Below are positions 55,145-64,000 of a stretch of 64,000 nt of DNA, in pieces. This stretch comes from Balneolales bacterium (GTDB lineage: Bacteria > Bacteroidota > Rhodothermia > Balneolales > Cyclonatronaceae), in NCBI GenBank assembly GCA_022565805.1, contig JAIULZ010000004.1, positions 1 through 64,000 on the forward strand. The letters are read 5' to 3'. The translations under genes were made by a program, and so were the position numbers. Position 1 is the stretch's first letter, and each line of letters opens with the position of its first letter. The notes beneath the pieces were generated by a model. The model had not been told where the DNA came from. It saw nothing but the letters and a program-made list of their open reading frames with translations, and ran no database searches.

Positions 55145-56260
55145 ATGACAGAATACTGTCGTTATTTTCTATTACTGATTGTATTGTTGCTTTTCTCCAC
55201 CGAATTAGCAAAAGCGCAGCATGTGTCAGATATCGATTTTGACCAAATCACCTCCATCCGTGCGCTGGATCAGGATCGGTTCATCATTACGCAGGCAATA
55301 TCCGGAAACAGTATCCTTATATTTAATGCCCGTACCGATACAATTGAGCGCTCTTTTGGTGTCGATAAGGAAGAAACAAAAAAAACAGAAGCCCGGACGC
55401 CTCAGCCGGCCCCTCAGCAAAACAGACCCCCTCCGGGTTTTGCCTATCACGATGTGTCCACACAAAATAAAGGTGTGAATTATGCCTTTTATGAACCCGA
55501 TAACAGGCGAATAATCGTTTTCAGCGCAGATCAGCGCGTGCTCGAACTCACCGAAAGTGGCGAAATACGGCGGGAGATTAGTCATCCTTCTTTAACTGTG
55601 CATTATGTGCAGCAAATGGGCAGAAAGCTTTGGGTTAGCGGATCCATGTTTCTTCAGCCGTTCATGGTGCTACGCAACCAGCAGGTACCGGTAGGTTTTG
55701 TTCTGGATCTTGACGAATTTACCATAGACAGGGTTTTACAGATGAGCCCAACAGACTTTGGAGTAAAAACCGACCCGTCTCTCAGAGCCACACGGGGGTT
55801 TTATTTTCAGCCGTACGTTATTCCCGTTCACTCATCGGCCTATTTGCTTACATCGGCAGGTTCGTCATCTTTTGTTTTACATGCCGCTGCGTCTGCTCCA
55901 AGAGTTTATGAATCTTTACGACCGGGCGCCATTTTTCAAGCTTCTGTGAGCGCTCAACATGGCGCCGGAGTGCGTACAGAAGCGGTTAACCTGGGAGTTT
56001 CGTTTTATGAAGGGAAATGGTGGTTTTCCAGCGGCAACCGATATCAGGGAATTCCACCCATGTGGTCGGTCATTAGTATTAAAGATCGTAATGCACCGCG
56101 TCCGGAACTTGAAATTGCGCATCAGGAAATGCCTGTATCAGAAGATTCGGTAAGTTCATCAATGGTTTGCGCACCGGGACCAACTTTTACGCTTTGCTAC
56201 GATTACTTCGCCTCTCAGGCGAGTTATGTAATTCGCTATCGTACCGAAGAACTGTATTAA
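55145..56260 (+). CDS. Exported propeller-like protein of unknown function
   Basis: A protein of about 371 residues from the ATG at 55145 (an in-frame TTG at 55130 adds five). The signal peptide core is FLLLIVLLLF, with ELAKA before cleavage. The mature chain has repeated strand pairs of the IRALDQDRFIITQA and RRIIVFSADQRVLELTESGEI kind, suggesting a beta-propeller, with a Pro-rich stretch TPQPAPQQNRPPPGF near 89-103. Related folds occur in Bacteroidota proteins with the 6-bladed BF3164-like domain, but that assignment is a guess. It converges with the Sua5-type gene, 31 bp apart. Confidence 0.65.
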   Translation: MTEYCRYFLLLIVLLLFSTELAKAQHVSDIDFDQITSIRALDQDRFIITQAISGNSILIFNARTDTIERSFGVDKEETKKTEARTPQPAPQQNRPPPGFAYHDVSTQNKGVNYAFYEPDNRRIIVFSADQRVLELTESGEIRREISHPSLTVHYVQQMGRKLWVSGSMFLQPFMVLRNQQVPVGFVLDLDEFTIDRVLQMSPTDFGVKTDPSLRATRGFYFQPYVIPVHSSAYLLTSAGSSSFVLHAAASAPRVYESLRPGAIFQASVSAQHGAGVRTEAVNLGVSFYEGKWWFSSGNRYQGIPPMWSVISIKDRNAPRPELEIAHQEMPVSEDSVSSSMVCAPGPTFTLCYDYFASQASYVIRYRTEELY

Positions 56261-56291
56261 AGATTTATCCCTTTATTAAAAAAGCTGCTCC

Positions 56292-57317
56292 TCATCTAAC
56301 TCCTGCGGCTTTCGAAATTCGGTTAATAAGCGCTCCGGCCGGTTCGCCGGAACTAATGCTTTCAATATCTTTAGGAAACGCCTCGATACCTATACCGGTA
56401 TGATTATCATGATCGGCTTTTCGGAACCAATCGTACAGCTCCCGCGCCATTCGCGCATAATCTCCATGATAATGGATGCGTTTTCGTCCGGCTTTGATAT
56501 TTTCAGCCCCTTTTGGTGTATGGGTTATAATCAAATCATTCTTGCCTGCAGAGAAAAAGCCACGACGATCTGAAGAGTCTCCCATATCTACATCATACAG
56601 CCAATATACTCGTGCTTTAGGGGCATAATGCGAGTATTTCATTCCGGGAGATTTTGGAGCTTCCGTTGCATTTTCGCTTTTAGATTCATTATGTTCCTGT
56701 GGAATAAAGCCGCAGTGATGATGAATTTGTGCCGCGCTAATGTAGCCCGGTCGTAAAATAAGCGGCGGATTTACAGTAATGTCGAGTACGGTAGATTCCA
56801 GCCCCAGCTGACATTCACCTCCGTCTATTACCGGTATGGATGATCCGAAATCTTCGGTAACGTGAGATGCTTTTGTAGGGCTTGGTCTGCCGGATTTATT
56901 CGCGCTTGGTGCCACTAAAGCGCCGGTGAGCTCAATTAAACTTAGGGCTGTAGGATGGTCGGGCATGCGAATGGCAACGGTTTCAAGACCTGCCGTGATT
57001 GCATCGAGTACACCCGCTTTTTTTTTGAAAATGAGCGTTAGAGGACCCGGCCAGAATTTTTGCATGAGCAAGCGGGCACGCGGGGGTATGGTTTCTGCGA
57101 ACTCCTTAACCATATCAATCGAATTCACGTGCACGATAAGCGGGTTGTCATTTGGCCGGCCTTTTACTGCAAAAATTTGAGCAACTGCCTCCGGATTCCA
57201 CGCAGATGCACCGAGACCATATACGGTTTCTGTTGGAAATGCAACTAAACGCCCTTGCTTTAAAAACTCGGCATAGGGAATCAGTTTAAGTTGGGATAAG
57301 GGCTCAGAGCCGTTCAT
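56292..57317 (-). CDS. L-threonylcarbamoyladenylate synthase, Sua5 type
   Basis: Makes threonylcarbamoyl-AMP from threonine, bicarbonate and ATP, the precursor of t6A37 in tRNA. The 341-residue protein has the YrdC/Sua5 catalytic domain (about 1-205: VAFPTETVYGLGASA, GRPNDNPLIVHV, GPLTLIFKKK, IRMPDHPTAL, PSANKSGRPSPT, LESTVLDI, LRPGYIS) and a C-terminal Sua5 domain after the PGMKYSHYAPKA linker. The two-domain length separates it from the short YwlC/TsaC form. Confidence 0.93.
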   Translation of the reverse strand: MNGSEPLSQLKLIPYAEFLKQGRLVAFPTETVYGLGASAWNPEAVAQIFAVKGRPNDNPLIVHVNSIDMVKEFAETIPPRARLLMQKFWPGPLTLIFKKKAGVLDAITAGLETVAIRMPDHPTALSLIELTGALVAPSANKSGRPSPTKASHVTEDFGSSIPVIDGGECQLGLESTVLDITVNPPLILRPGYISAAQIHHHCGFIPQEHNESKSENATEAPKSPGMKYSHYAPKARVYWLYDVDMGDSSDRRGFFSAGKNDLIITHTPKGAENIKAGRKRIHYHGDYARMARELYDWFRKADHDNHTGIGIEAFPKDIESISSGEPAGALINRISKAAGVR

Positions 57318-57728
57318 CGCAAAAAAGGGGTTAAATGAAGAAAGAACTGTATGATGTCTTTCTAATTGAAAATCAAACTATGCCAAATGGCTTAACCTAA
57401 ATACAATATGATGATTTAAAATATGATTTTTTCAAACACCAATCACTTTGTTTTGTCAGGTGACAGGTAACAGAGATAAGCGGTCAGAAGTGAGAGGGCT
57501 ATATATCTTTCCAGCTTGGTATTCAAAGAAAGTGCCGTTGGTACGACTGCTATTGTAAGCCGGAATTTATTCCGGGTTTGCAGTAGTAACAACGAGAAGT
57601 CCGAGCACTCATGTTGTTAAAACCACCAAAGTGCCGGAGGGGGAACTTTCTTAATACATCAAAAGAATAGTCTTCATTCATCTGAAATCCTAAAAATTTA
57701 AACTTATTCTGCAGATACTGTTACACTG
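57318..57728. other. Intergenic region downstream of mfd
   Basis: 411 bp. A hairpin near 57557-57586 (CCGGAAT and ATTCCGG, flanked by ACTGC/GCAGT) may end mfd transcription. The mfd-proximal end holds an 8-bp tandem repeat that overlaps the mfd stop. No gene was found. Confidence 0.45.
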
Positions 57729-57740
57729 TTACACTGTTAC
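57717..57740. repeat. Three tandem ACTGTTAC octamers across the mfd stop
   Basis: Units at 57717-57724, 57725-57732 and 57733-57740 are identical. On the mfd strand they read GTAACAGT, and the TAA that stops mfd lies inside the array. Because 8 is not a multiple of 3, a change of copy number could change which stop is used, though the effect on the last few residues would be small. Confidence 0.9.
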
Positions 57741-60700
57741 ATTATTGCCTTGTTTCTCCTCGGCTTCTTTTTCGTGAATTTCTACCAGCTCTTCGAGTAG
57801 CTTTATACAATCCGGAAGACCCGGTATTTGCTGCACTATTATGCGGATGGCCTGGTCTTTTTGTGCTACGCTTACTTCTTTCCCAATTTCCTGAATGCTT
57901 CCAATAAGGCGCTGCATGTAGTTGTCGGAATAGAATTTTTTGCCAGCTTCTGTGTCGCCCGGCGGACAAACAAGCCATACCCGGCCGGCCCGGATGGTTA
58001 CCTTGGTGAGCAGAAGTCTGCTTGCGAGTACCTTTATTCTGGTGGCATCAATCAGGTTGCGTGCATCGGGGGGTATTTTGCCAAAACGGTCGGCAACTTC
58101 CTGCTCCCATTCTTCGATTTCAGTGATTTCAGATGCAGTAGATAATCTGCGGTATAAATTGAGTCGCTCTACATTGTCGCTAACGTACCACTGTGGAAGC
58201 AAGGCGCCAAGATCGAATTCAACCGTGGTTTCGGGTAGTTCAACTTCCGGAATCTGACCTTTAAACAGCTCGCTAAACTCACTCTCCTTCAGCTCTTTAA
58301 CGGCATCATTAAGTACTTTTTGATATAGCTCAAAGCCGATATCGCTTATAAAACCAGACTGTTCTCCACCCAAAATATTACCGGCGCCGCGAATATCCAG
58401 ATCGCGCATTGCAATATTGAATCCCGAGCCCAAATCAGAAAACTCTACCAGAGCCAGCAGACGTTTCCGACTGTCGGTAGCCATGTTTTGCAGCGGTGGC
58501 GTAATGAGGTAGCAGTACGCTTTTCGGTTCGAGCGGCCAACGCGACCTCTAAGCTGATGAAGCTCGCTCAATCCAAAACGATCGGCATGATTAATGATGA
58601 TGGTGTTCGCATTTTCGATATCAATGCCGTTTTCCACAATGTTGGTGGAAACCAGTACATCAAATTTGTGCTCATAAAAATCCATAATGATCTTCTCGAG
58701 CTGCGGGCCCTTCATTTGTCCGTGAGCAAACCGTACTTTTATATTCGGAGCCAGATTCATAATCATTCCGGCCACTTCTTCAATATTTTGTACCCTGTTG
58801 TGGATAAAAAATACTTGTCCGCCCCGGCTTACTTCATTATGAATTGCTTCCTGAATAAGATGCGGATCGAAGCTGATGAGCTCAGTAAGTACAGGCTGCC
58901 GGTTTGGAGGCGGGGTACTTATCACGCTTAAATCCCGTGCTCCCATTAATGAATACTGAAGCGTGCGCGGTATTGGTGTAGCCGTTAGCGTTAGCGTATC
59001 TACCGAGTACCGGAACCGCTTAATTTTCTCCTTGGTTGCCACTCCGAAACGTTGCTCTTCATCTATAACAAGCAGGCCCAAATCCCTGAACTCAACATCT
59101 TTTGAGGTGATACGATGAGTGCCAATTAAAATGTCGACTTGCCCTTCGCGCAGTTTTTTTAGGGTTTCTTTTTGCTCTGCGGCTGTTCTGAACCGGGATA
59201 GTAAGTCTACATTTATTGGCATATCGCCGATTCGTTTTTTAAACGTCTTGTAGTGCTGATCGGCCAAAATGGTAGTTGGAACCAGCACACCAACCTGTTT
59301 GCCGTCTGATGCCGCCTTAAACGCGGCTCTCACGGCTACCTCCGTTTTTCCAAAGCCAACATCCCCGCACACAAGCCTGTCCATGGGCATATCCTTTTCC
59401 ATATCAGATTTTACATCTTCTATGGCTTTAAGCTGATCCGGGGTTTCTTCGTACATGAAAGCCGCCTCCATTTCCATCTGCATGAAATTATCGGGTGGAA
59501 ACTGATGCGCTTTTTGTGCTTTTCGTTTTGCGTACAGCTGTATTAGCTCTCGGGCGATATCTTTTACCTTACGCTTTGCGCTGGCCTTTTTTCGTGCCCA
59601 TTCGCCGCTTCCCAGCTTGGTAATTCGTGGCTCATGGCCGTCTTTGCCCGAATATTTCTGGATTTTATACAAGCTTGATACGTTCACGTAAAGAACACTA
59701 TCCTGCTGGTATTTAAGAACAACTACCTCTTGAACCGTATCTTTTACCTTTATTTTCTGAAAGCCCGCAAACTTACCAATTCCATAATCTACATGAACTA
59801 CATAATCGCCAATATTTAAATCTTTAAGCTCTTTAAAAGATATACCGCCCGAATATTTGCGTTTACGCGTTTTCGGCCGGTGATAGCGATTAAATATTTG
59901 ATGATCGGTGTAAACGGCCAAGCCATGTTTTTTAAGCACAAAGCCTTCATGAAGAGTGTTAATACTAAGGCTATAGTTTAGTTTTTCGGATGGCTCGCCC
60001 AGCAGCTCTTCAATCCGCTCGCGCTGAGCCACACTGTCGCAAAGTATGTAGGTTATGAAATTGTCGAGGCTATTTTCCTCGATATCACTTCTTAGCATTT
60101 TAAAGGAGGAATTAAAATGCGGCTGCGAAATACTGTTCAGGTTAAAGCTGTAGCTGTACTGTATGCTTTTACTTCTTGCTTCTCCAAGAAAGGCAGATCC
60201 GGCTTTGAGTATTTCGCCCATAAATTGTTCCGACGGGAGATAAAGCTGATCGGGCAGTGGCAGGGCAGGCGCAGGGCCGGTAGTTGTACCTGAAACATTC
60301 GTATCCTTTTTGAGGCTTTTTTCGAGCTTTATCAGCTCCTTGTAAACTTCTTCGGCCGCCTCGAATTGTCGGTCTACTTTTATGCAGCAGGAGGCATCAT
60401 CAAAAACAATGAAAACAGTGTCTTTTGGGAAATAACTCAGCAAAGATTCGCGCGTGCCCTGGTTAAAGGCCGAAGTATTTGGCACAATCCGGGTCTGATC
60501 CAAAAAGGAAACAGAACGTTGGGAATCTGCATCAAAATGGCGTAGAGAATCAATTTCATCACCAAAAAACTCAAGTCGTACCGGATATTCGCCCGAAAAA
60601 GGGAAGATGTCGAATATGCCGCCACGTACGGCAAGTTCGCCGGGTTTATTTACAAACTGAACTTCGGAATAGCCGCTATCAATTAGTTTCTCGCGGAGTA

Positions 60701-61154
60701 CTTCCATCTCGATATGCAAACCACGTTTTAACTCAATAGATGAGCCTGCAAATGCCTGTGGTGAAATTACTTTTTCGCAAATTGATGATGCCTCGGCAAC
60801 AAGCAGGTTCCGGCTGCCGGTTGTTACAGCATCGAGCACTTCTGCCCGCTGAACAAGCGTTGCCGAATTGTCTACGGTTGCCTGCTGATAGGGCTTGTTG
60901 TTTGTGCCGGGGAAAAAATGAACATCAGGAACACCAAGTACCTCAAGATCGCCGGAGAAAAATTGTGCCTGCTCTTCATCGGGGAAAAGCACAACAATAT
61001 GATCGAAAGTGGCGGATAAACCTGCAACTAAAAAAGCGGAACTTGATCCGTAAAATCGTTCGAGTGAAAGTAACTTTCTATTAGCAAGTTCAGCTTTAAT
61101 TTCTGAAAAGGGTATAACTTTTGATAGATGTTCTCTTATTTGGCTAATGCCCAT
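57729..61154 (-). CDS. mfd: Transcription-repair coupling factor Mfd
   Basis: SNF2-like translocase that removes stalled RNA polymerase and recruits UvrA. About 1,141 residues from the ATG at 61154 ([10 protein letters not shown]); an in-frame TTG at 61205 would start inside a possible repeat element. It has the UvrB-like N-terminal domain, the CarD/RID domain ([19 protein letters not shown], about 475), helicase motifs [44 protein letters not shown] and the QLRGRVGRS motif VI. The C-terminal TRCF domain contains [19 protein letters not shown]. The last residues are encoded by the octamer repeat. Confidence 0.96.
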   Translation of the reverse strand: MGISQIREHLSKVIPFSEIKAELANRKLLSLERFYGSSSAFLVAGLSATFDHIVVLFPDEEQAQFFSGDLEVLGVPDVHFFPGTNNKPYQQATVDNSATLVQRAEVLDAVTTGSRNLLVAEASSICEKVISPQAFAGSSIELKRGLHIEMEVLREKLIDSGYSEVQFVNKPGELAVRGGIFDIFPFSGEYPVRLEFFGDEIDSLRHFDADSQRSVSFLDQTRIVPNTSAFNQGTRESLLSYFPKDTVFIVFDDASCCIKVDRQFEAAEEVYKELIKLEKSLKKDTNVSGTTTGPAPALPLPDQLYLPSEQFMGEILKAGSAFLGEARSKSIQYSYSFNLNSISQPHFNSSFKMLRSDIEENSLDNFITYILCDSVAQRERIEELLGEPSEKLNYSLSINTLHEGFVLKKHGLAVYTDHQIFNRYHRPKTRKRKYSGGISFKELKDLNIGDYVVHVDYGIGKFAGFQKIKVKDTVQEVVVLKYQQDSVLYVNVSSLYKIQKYSGKDGHEPRITKLGSGEWARKKASAKRKVKDIARELIQLYAKRKAQKAHQFPPDNFMQMEMEAAFMYEETPDQLKAIEDVKSDMEKDMPMDRLVCGDVGFGKTEVAVRAAFKAASDGKQVGVLVPTTILADQHYKTFKKRIGDMPINVDLLSRFRTAAEQKETLKKLREGQVDILIGTHRITSKDVEFRDLGLLVIDEEQRFGVATKEKIKRFRYSVDTLTLTATPIPRTLQYSLMGARDLSVISTPPPNRQPVLTELISFDPHLIQEAIHNEVSRGGQVFFIHNRVQNIEEVAGMIMNLAPNIKVRFAHGQMKGPQLEKIIMDFYEHKFDVLVSTNIVENGIDIENANTIIINHADRFGLSELHQLRGRVGRSNRKAYCYLITPPLQNMATDSRKRLLALVEFSDLGSGFNIAMRDLDIRGAGNILGGEQSGFISDIGFELYQKVLNDAVKELKESEFSELFKGQIPEVELPETTVEFDLGALLPQWYVSDNVERLNLYRRLSTASEITEIEEWEQEVADRFGKIPPDARNLIDATRIKVLASRLLLTKVTIRAGRVWLVCPPGDTEAGKKFYSDNYMQRLIGSIQEIGKEVSVAQKDQAIRIIVQQIPGLPDCIKLLEELVEIHEKEAEEKQGNNVTV

Positions 61155-61771
61155 TTGAAGCAGTTGTTTTTTTCTGTATGAAGGTTGTATAAAAAGGTTT
61201 TGCAAAATCTTCGACCCGGAAGAGTCGCCCCACCGGTTTTATTTTTTGACCCGGCCTGGAATCTGAATAAAAAAAATTCAAAGTCTGATGTAAGCGTTTA
61301 AGAAGGTTTTGAAGTAATCTTACTTCTTTGATTTTGCAAAGTATTTATAACTTACAAATTGACGTTTTAATTAAACACAAATAGCCGGCAAGCCGGCTTT
61401 TCTTCGGTAACTAAGTTCAATGAATGCTCTCGCAAACAAAGTTCGAAAGATGGTGATTCGTGTAAATTCCGGACGGCACATAGTAATTGCATATGTAATG
61501 TGGCCGGACTGTGGATTGCAAAAAGTCGAATAGATATAAGAAACGTTCCTTGCTGTACTAAATATATGGGCCCGACTTCTTATTTTGTTTCCTAAACCTC
61601 ATATAAATTTTAAAGAGAAATATACGGATATCAGCTTTGTTTTTTCTTTAGTTTGGATATCCAAATTTTAAAGACTTGGTAAAACAAAAACCCCGCAATC
61701 TGCAACCTTGCCCAATGTGGCTTAACTGCCTGTGTATTGTTTAGAAATAGAAATGATTTTTTCAGTTAACT
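61155..61771. other. Divergent intergenic region between mfd and recQ
   Basis: 617 bp, AT-rich, with promoters for both genes expected. It includes a probable repeat-family relative at about 61194-61347. I see no gene in it. Confidence 0.45.
61194..61347 (+). repeat. Possible divergent relative of the MITE-like element
   Basis: Starts AAGGTTTTGCAAAATC and ends GATTTTGCAAAGTATTT, which are inverted over TTTGCAAAATC. The internal TATTTTTTGACCCGGCCTGG stretch resembles the TATTTTGGCTCCGG block of copy 2. Boundaries uncertain. Confidence 0.35.
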
Positions 61772-63757
61772 ATGCCTGATTCCAAAAAGGACCTAAAGAC
61801 ACCATCTGCTGATTCTGCCTTTGAGCAGGCATTGCTGGAGTTAAAACGGGTTTGGGGGTATCCGGAATTCCGGCCGGGTCAGGATGAGGTGGTTAAGTCT
61901 GTATTGTCGGGTCGAGAAACGCTGGTTTTGTTTCCGACCGGGGGCGGTAAATCACTTTGCTATCAGGTTCCGGCTTTGGTGCTTCAAGGGCTTACTATTG
62001 TGATTTCTCCTTTAGTTGCACTTATGGAAGATCAGGTAAATCAGCTTAATAACCGCGGGGTAAAGGCCGCCTTTATTAATAGCACCTTGTCTTCAAATGA
62101 GATTGAGCAGCGTCTTGTCAATGCCAGAAACGGTATGTATCGCCTGCTCTATTGTGCACCGGAAAGGCTCGCAACGCAGCTTTTCCAGTATGAGCTTCCG
62201 CGATTGCGTCCGGTTTTAATTGCTGTTGATGAAGCTCATTGTATTTCTGAATGGGGACACGATTTTCGTCCTTCTTACCGGAAAATCAGGGAGGCTATGG
62301 AGCCGGTAGGGCCGGGTTTACGCTGGGTGGCGCTAACCGCGACCGCAACGCCTGAGGTTCGCGATGATATTATAAACGTCCTGGGTTTTAAAGAACCGAG
62401 CATTATATCAAGGGGATTCGACCGCCCGAATTTGAAATGGTGGGTCTATAAAAAAGAAGATCGTTTGTTGGGAATTCGTCGCATGGTATCAAAACAGCAG
62501 GGTTCCGGGCTCATTTATGCTGGTACCCGTAAATCTTGTGAAGAGCTGGCCCGAATTACAACAAAGGCAACGGGAAAAAAGGCCGCCGCATATCATGCCG
62601 GATTAGAGGGGCAGGAAAGATCCAGAATACAAAACAGCTGGGTAGAGAATAAAATACCACTGGTTGCTGCGACCAATGCCTTTGGTATGGGAATCGATAA
62701 ACCCGACTGTCGATACGTAATACACTATGATGCGCCTGCTTCTCTCGAAGCGTATTATCAGGAAGCAGGACGTGCCGGAAGAGACGGTAAGCCGGGGTTT
62801 CCCGTTTTGATGTACAACCGGCAGCAATTTGATATAATGGAACGGCAAATTAAAGATAGCTATCCGCAGCCGGTTCAGATACAGAAACTCTATACGGTTT
62901 TGTGCGACTCTCTGGGGCTTGCTCTGGGTTCCGAAATGGATGATTCCAAGCCTGTTAAGGCTGCAGATTTAGCAAAAAGATCCGGACTTGAGCTTGCCGT
63001 TGTACTGGGTTGTATTCGAATTTTACAGGGGGCGGGGGTGCTGGAAATGCACTCGGTTTTTGAGAAAAAAGCCGGAATTCAGTTCCTTTGTAGCGTAGAC
63101 TATATTCGGAATCTGGAAACTGCTAAGGACATCAAGCCGGCGAAAAAAGATTTCATCATGCAGCTATTTCGAATTTTTGGCCCCGAATGTATACAGCAGA
63201 TGGTTATGCTGCCGGCTTCGTATGTGGCTGAGCGCACGGGTTTTCCCATAAACAGGGTGTTTTCAGGTTTGGAAGTGCTGCAGAAAGAGCAGCTGTTGAA
63301 ATGGCAATATACAGGAGTGGAGCCTCTTATCCGGCTTGTAGGCGCAAGAGAAACAAAACCCGCTTTAGATTATAAACAGCTTGATAACTACCGAAAATCT
63401 CTGCTAAAAAAACTAAGCTGGATGAAAGCCTATGCAGAAACATACGATTGCCGGAGTCGTTTTTTGAGAGTGTATTTTGGTGAAGATAATCCGCCGGCCT
63501 GCGGAAACTGCGACAATTGCATTAATGCAGAAAAAAAACAGTTGAATATGCAAGTTTCCGAAAATGAGTCTGTCCAAATGGAGCAGCTTATAGAAGCTTT
63601 GCGGAATAAAAAAGAGGAGGGAGCGCATCTTCAGGATCTGTCGGCTTCGCTTAAGCTTCCGGCTACGGTGCTTAGGAAAAGGCTGCAGCAGCTCATGAAT
63701 GAAGAATTAGTTTATCGCATAAAACGTAAAGATGGCACCTATTTCTTGTTGAAATGA
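61772..63757 (+). CDS. recQ: ATP-dependent DNA helicase RecQ
   Basis: 3'-5' DNA helicase of recombination and repair. The 661-residue protein has motif [17 protein letters not shown], motif [21 protein letters not shown] (DEAH), motif [12 protein letters not shown], motif [16 protein letters not shown] and motif [12 protein letters not shown]. The RQC region has Zn cysteines in [14 protein letters not shown] and [10 protein letters not shown], with a winged-helix region. There is no clear HRDC domain; the last 70 residues instead look like a second helix-turn-helix ([32 protein letters not shown]). It converges with the partial gene at the window end. Confidence 0.94.
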   Translation: MPDSKKDLKTPSADSAFEQALLELKRVWGYPEFRPGQDEVVKSVLSGRETLVLFPTGGGKSLCYQVPALVLQGLTIVISPLVALMEDQVNQLNNRGVKAAFINSTLSSNEIEQRLVNARNGMYRLLYCAPERLATQLFQYELPRLRPVLIAVDEAHCISEWGHDFRPSYRKIREAMEPVGPGLRWVALTATATPEVRDDIINVLGFKEPSIISRGFDRPNLKWWVYKKEDRLLGIRRMVSKQQGSGLIYAGTRKSCEELARITTKATGKKAAAYHAGLEGQERSRIQNSWVENKIPLVAATNAFGMGIDKPDCRYVIHYDAPASLEAYYQEAGRAGRDGKPGFPVLMYNRQQFDIMERQIKDSYPQPVQIQKLYTVLCDSLGLALGSEMDDSKPVKAADLAKRSGLELAVVLGCIRILQGAGVLEMHSVFEKKAGIQFLCSVDYIRNLETAKDIKPAKKDFIMQLFRIFGPECIQQMVMLPASYVAERTGFPINRVFSGLEVLQKEQLLKWQYTGVEPLIRLVGARETKPALDYKQLDNYRKSLLKKLSWMKAYAETYDCRSRFLRVYFGEDNPPACGNCDNCINAEKKQLNMQVSENESVQMEQLIEALRNKKEEGAHLQDLSASLKLPATVLRKRLQQLMNEELVYRIKRKDGTYFLLK

Positions 63758-63786
63758 TTCCTGATTAATTTTGTTATCGCAACTTA

Positions 63787-64000
63787 TTATTCACTTGTTG
63801 AAACGGCTTCTCTCTCAGCTTGTTCGCGTGCCCGTTCGTCCCGCTCTCTTGAAGTTTGATTTAAAAAACCGTATTCCTCATTCAAAATATCAAGGGCAGC
63901 CCTGTAGCGCACAATTTGTTCCTCAACCTGTTTTTGATACCATTCGTGCGAACTATAGAACTGTTCCTCTGTAATATTATAGCTCTTTAAAAGATCCAGA
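63787..64000 (-). CDS. 3' end of a DUF4296-like or coiled-coil protein (truncated by window edge)
   Basis: The minus strand from 63999 down to the TAA at 63787 encodes 70 residues ending VSTSE. The visible part has NITEEQFYSSHEWYQKQVEE and VRYRAALDILNEEYGFLNQ, then a highly charged tail (RERDERAREQAERE). The SxxWYxxxxEE/xYxxALDILNxE pattern is reminiscent of the DUF4296 domain of Bacteroidota lipoproteins. The start lies outside the window. It ends 30 bp from the recQ stop. Confidence 0.6.
   Translation of the reverse strand, partial: LDLLKSYNITEEQFYSSHEWYQKQVEEQIVRYRAALDILNEEYGFLNQTSRERDERAREQAEREAVSTSE

Overview
The window is chromosomal DNA from a member of the Bacteroidota/Rhodothermota group, most likely a Balneolia- or Rhodothermia-like lineage. 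The evidence is a TonB-dependent receptor with an N-terminal carboxypeptidase-regulatory-like domain, a fused E1 alpha/beta 2-oxoacid dehydrogenase, a sphingolipid-type serine palmitoyltransferase, DUF3109 and TIGR02757 (DUF2400) proteins, a DPP-IV-type S9 peptidase, SPOR and He_PIG proteins, moderate G+C, long AT-rich intergenic regions and few Shine-Dalgarno sequences. The taxon is inferred from gene content; no rRNA or tRNA gene was seen.

Layout. 0-5 kb, minus strand: TIGR02757 protein, MutY with an intact Nudix motif, a secreted propeller/Ig-like protein and an NAD-dependent epimerase-like reductase. 5-14 kb, plus strand: two GT4 glycosyltransferases, serine palmitoyltransferase, a GNAT-type acyltransferase resembling bacterial ceramide synthase, and the fused E1. 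With the reductase this may be a ceramide/glycolipid locus. 14-21.5 kb, minus strand: an esterase lipoprotein, a SPOR lipoprotein, a deoC-aldehyde dehydrogenase operon that includes a truncated, catalytically dead aldehyde dehydrogenase, and a GT2 glycosyltransferase. 22-30 kb: YfcE phosphodiesterase, a D-lactate-dehydrogenase-like enzyme preceded by a heptad tandem repeat, an orphan HicB with a hicA remnant, two unknown proteins, DnaE and a small unknown protein. 30-39.5 kb: alkaline phosphatase and TonB-dependent receptor, thioredoxin, DUF3109-rpoN, and a membrane-anchored repeat protein. 39.6-45.2 kb: a hisG-D-C-B-H-A operon on the minus strand, without hisF or hisIE, preceded by a His-rich leader-like reading frame. 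45.6-64 kb: LepA, signal peptidase I, RlmN, a DUF2892 protein, a DPP-IV-like peptidase, an unknown secreted protein, Sua5-type threonylcarbamoyl-AMP synthase, Mfd, RecQ and the 3' end of a further gene.

Most of the window is housekeeping. The best candidates for new observations are the intergenic family of roughly 142-bp elements with imperfect terminal inverted repeats (at least three convincing copies), the His-rich leader with an apparent one-base frame problem, the putative ceramide locus, the degenerate aldehyde dehydrogenase partner, and the decayed hicA. I see no prophage, transposase, CRISPR array or complete defence system.
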